From: Porphyra umbilicalis
Lineage: Eukaryota; Rhodophyta; Bangiophyceae; Bangiales; Bangiaceae
DNA: 64,000 nt
Assembly: GCA_002049455.2 (NCBI GenBank)
Contig: KV919003.1
Coordinates: 1 to 64,000 of the forward strand
Direction: 5' to 3'
Part shown: positions 63,123 through 64,000 of the stretch, piece after piece
How the letters are laid out: each line of letters starts with the position of its first letter
How positions within the stretch are numbered: the stretch's first letter is position 1
Translations under genes and position numbers: made by a program
The notes under the pieces: model-generated
The model's database searches: none
What the model was told of the DNA's origin: nothing
Seen by the model: only the letters and a program-made list of their open reading frames with translations

Positions 63123-64000
63123 CTAGGACTTCTCACAGAAGACAAGCACGCGCGTGCCGGGTCCCACCTCGAGCTCTGCCGCCCTCGGAAGCCGCTCCCG
63201 GAACGCCTTGCTCAGTCGCGCCTGCGCCACGAGCTTGACCATATCGGCGCGCGCCTCGGCGATGGCTTGGCAGCGCTCACGGTGACCGGGTAGGTTCGCC
63301 GGCTTGACAGGCATACGGGGGTTGACCCCAAGCACAAGCGACTGCGGTGAGATGCCGGCAGGTCCTGCCGTCTGGTTCATGGCCCACACAGCCAGAGCGA
63401 GCGCCACGTCGAGAGGAATGCTTGCACGATCCATGCGGACCGTGCGGTAGATCTTCCGCAACATGGCGTGGTACCGTTCGCCGGCGCCAAGCGAGTTGTG
63501 ACTCTCAATGCCCGAGTCGATCGGCTTGATCCCCACGTCGCGCATCATCTGCTTCCACTCGTCCGACTGCAGGTTGGTCCCCTGGTCCGCATGCAGCTGC
63601 TCCGGGTAGCCCGCATACACTGCCACCCAGATGCGGAGGAAGGCGTCCCTCACCGATTTGGCGCTCACGCGATCACGACGAAAGGTGGCGGCACTGAACA
63701 GCGTGTCTCGGTCAACGACGTGAAGGACAGGCATTTGCTTCAACGTCATCAAGTCGATCATCACCCGCCGATTGAAGCAGAGGTCCTCTTCCGGCATGGC
63801 AACACGGAAGCGGCTTGGCTCCTTGGCAAGACGTTGGCACTTTTCACAGGCCTCCGCAATCTTCTCCAGCTGCCGCAGCGTCCCGCGTGTCGCTTCCTGG
63901 TCCTTCGACCGACGCATAAACGCGTAGAGACGCTCGGGCTTGGCATGGCCTGGCATGGTAAAAATGCTTGTGGATGCGTTGCAGCTCGGAAAAGGTGTAC
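63123..64000 (-). pseudogene. Copia integrase region
   Basis: The element's upstream edge shows an HHCC zinc motif: His residues in RIHKHFYHA (in the frame before the 10-bp duplication) and CEKCQRL. The catalytic core follows: an Asp in RRVMIDLMTL, an Asp in LHADQGTNLQSDEWK and a Glu in NSLGAGERYHAMLR, giving the DDE set of retroviral-type integrases. It then has WAMNQTAGPAGISPQ and a GKGTRV-like loop (VGPGTRVLVF). It ends at TAG 63123 within the KxKWEGPY motif region, where the polyprotein would normally continue. Integrase would insert element cDNA into the genome; here it is split from RT by the stop. Confidence 0.88.

Larger units (their letters stand above)
61023..64000 (-). mobile_element. 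Ty1/copia LTR retrotransposon, 3' part, cut by the window edge
   Basis: The order on the minus strand is zinc-finger/integrase, then reverse transcriptase, then RNase H, which is the copia order (integrase before RT). The polyprotein frame is shared by three open segments separated by in-frame stops TAG 63123 and TAA 62328. Near 63940-63960 a 10-bp tandem duplication (TGGCATGGCC) shifts the frame. Gag, protease and the upstream terminal repeat lie beyond 64000. The damage points to an inactive copy. Confidence 0.92.

Overview
This looks like nuclear DNA of a high-GC eukaryotic alga. A bangiophyte red alga (Porphyra/Pyropia type) is my best guess, by inference only. NIP7 and a eukaryote-style thiolase rule out bacteria. 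Most genes are single-exon, rich in Ala, Gly, Arg and Pro, and interrupted by long C or G runs. Intergenic DNA is less GC-rich and full of inverted-repeat elements. No tRNA, rRNA or CRISPR was seen.

Layout. 0.1-11 kb holds host genes: an acetyl-CoA acetyltransferase, NIP7, a secreted RidA-family protein with a broken tandem copy, a helix-hairpin-helix protein, and the 3' end of an unrecognised gene. 11-14.7 kb is a hyper-GC low-complexity block. 16,012-25,298 is a PIF/Harbinger DNA transposon that appears complete: 18-bp perfect terminal inverted repeats, a 3-bp AGT target duplication, a DDE transposase, a convergent Myb/SANT-like protein and a Pro-rich ORF. 25.9-30.6 kb has a secreted Cys-rich triple-repeat protein and a secreted Thr/Pro/Glu repeat protein.

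31.8-51.9 kb is the most unusual part. It is a cluster of seven paralogues (two on minus, five on plus, called H1-H7 here) with one architecture: Arg-rich signal peptide, Pro-rich linker, an unrecognised N-terminal module of about 100 residues, a hedgehog-type Hint (Hog) self-processing domain starting with Cys-Phe-Pro, and a short tail resembling an adduct-recognition region. By analogy with hedgehog, the Hint domain would cut off, and possibly modify, the secreted N-terminal module. Pairwise similarity shows that N-modules and Hint domains have been swapped between copies. Two copies (H4, H7) carry in-frame stops.

52-54.8 kb is another hyper-GC block. 54,845-59,153 is a 4.3-kb inverted repeat with arms of about 2.1 kb and a 97-bp spacer. 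61.0-64.0 kb is the 3' part of a broken Ty1/copia retrotransposon that runs off the window. A dispersed element of about 0.7 kb occurs three times, and several small foldback elements are present.

Many genes change frame exactly at G or C runs of about 9 or more bases. Two of these breaks in the thiolase cancel each other, so sequencing or assembly error at homopolymers is the simplest explanation. Gene coordinates therefore span the whole gene across such breaks.
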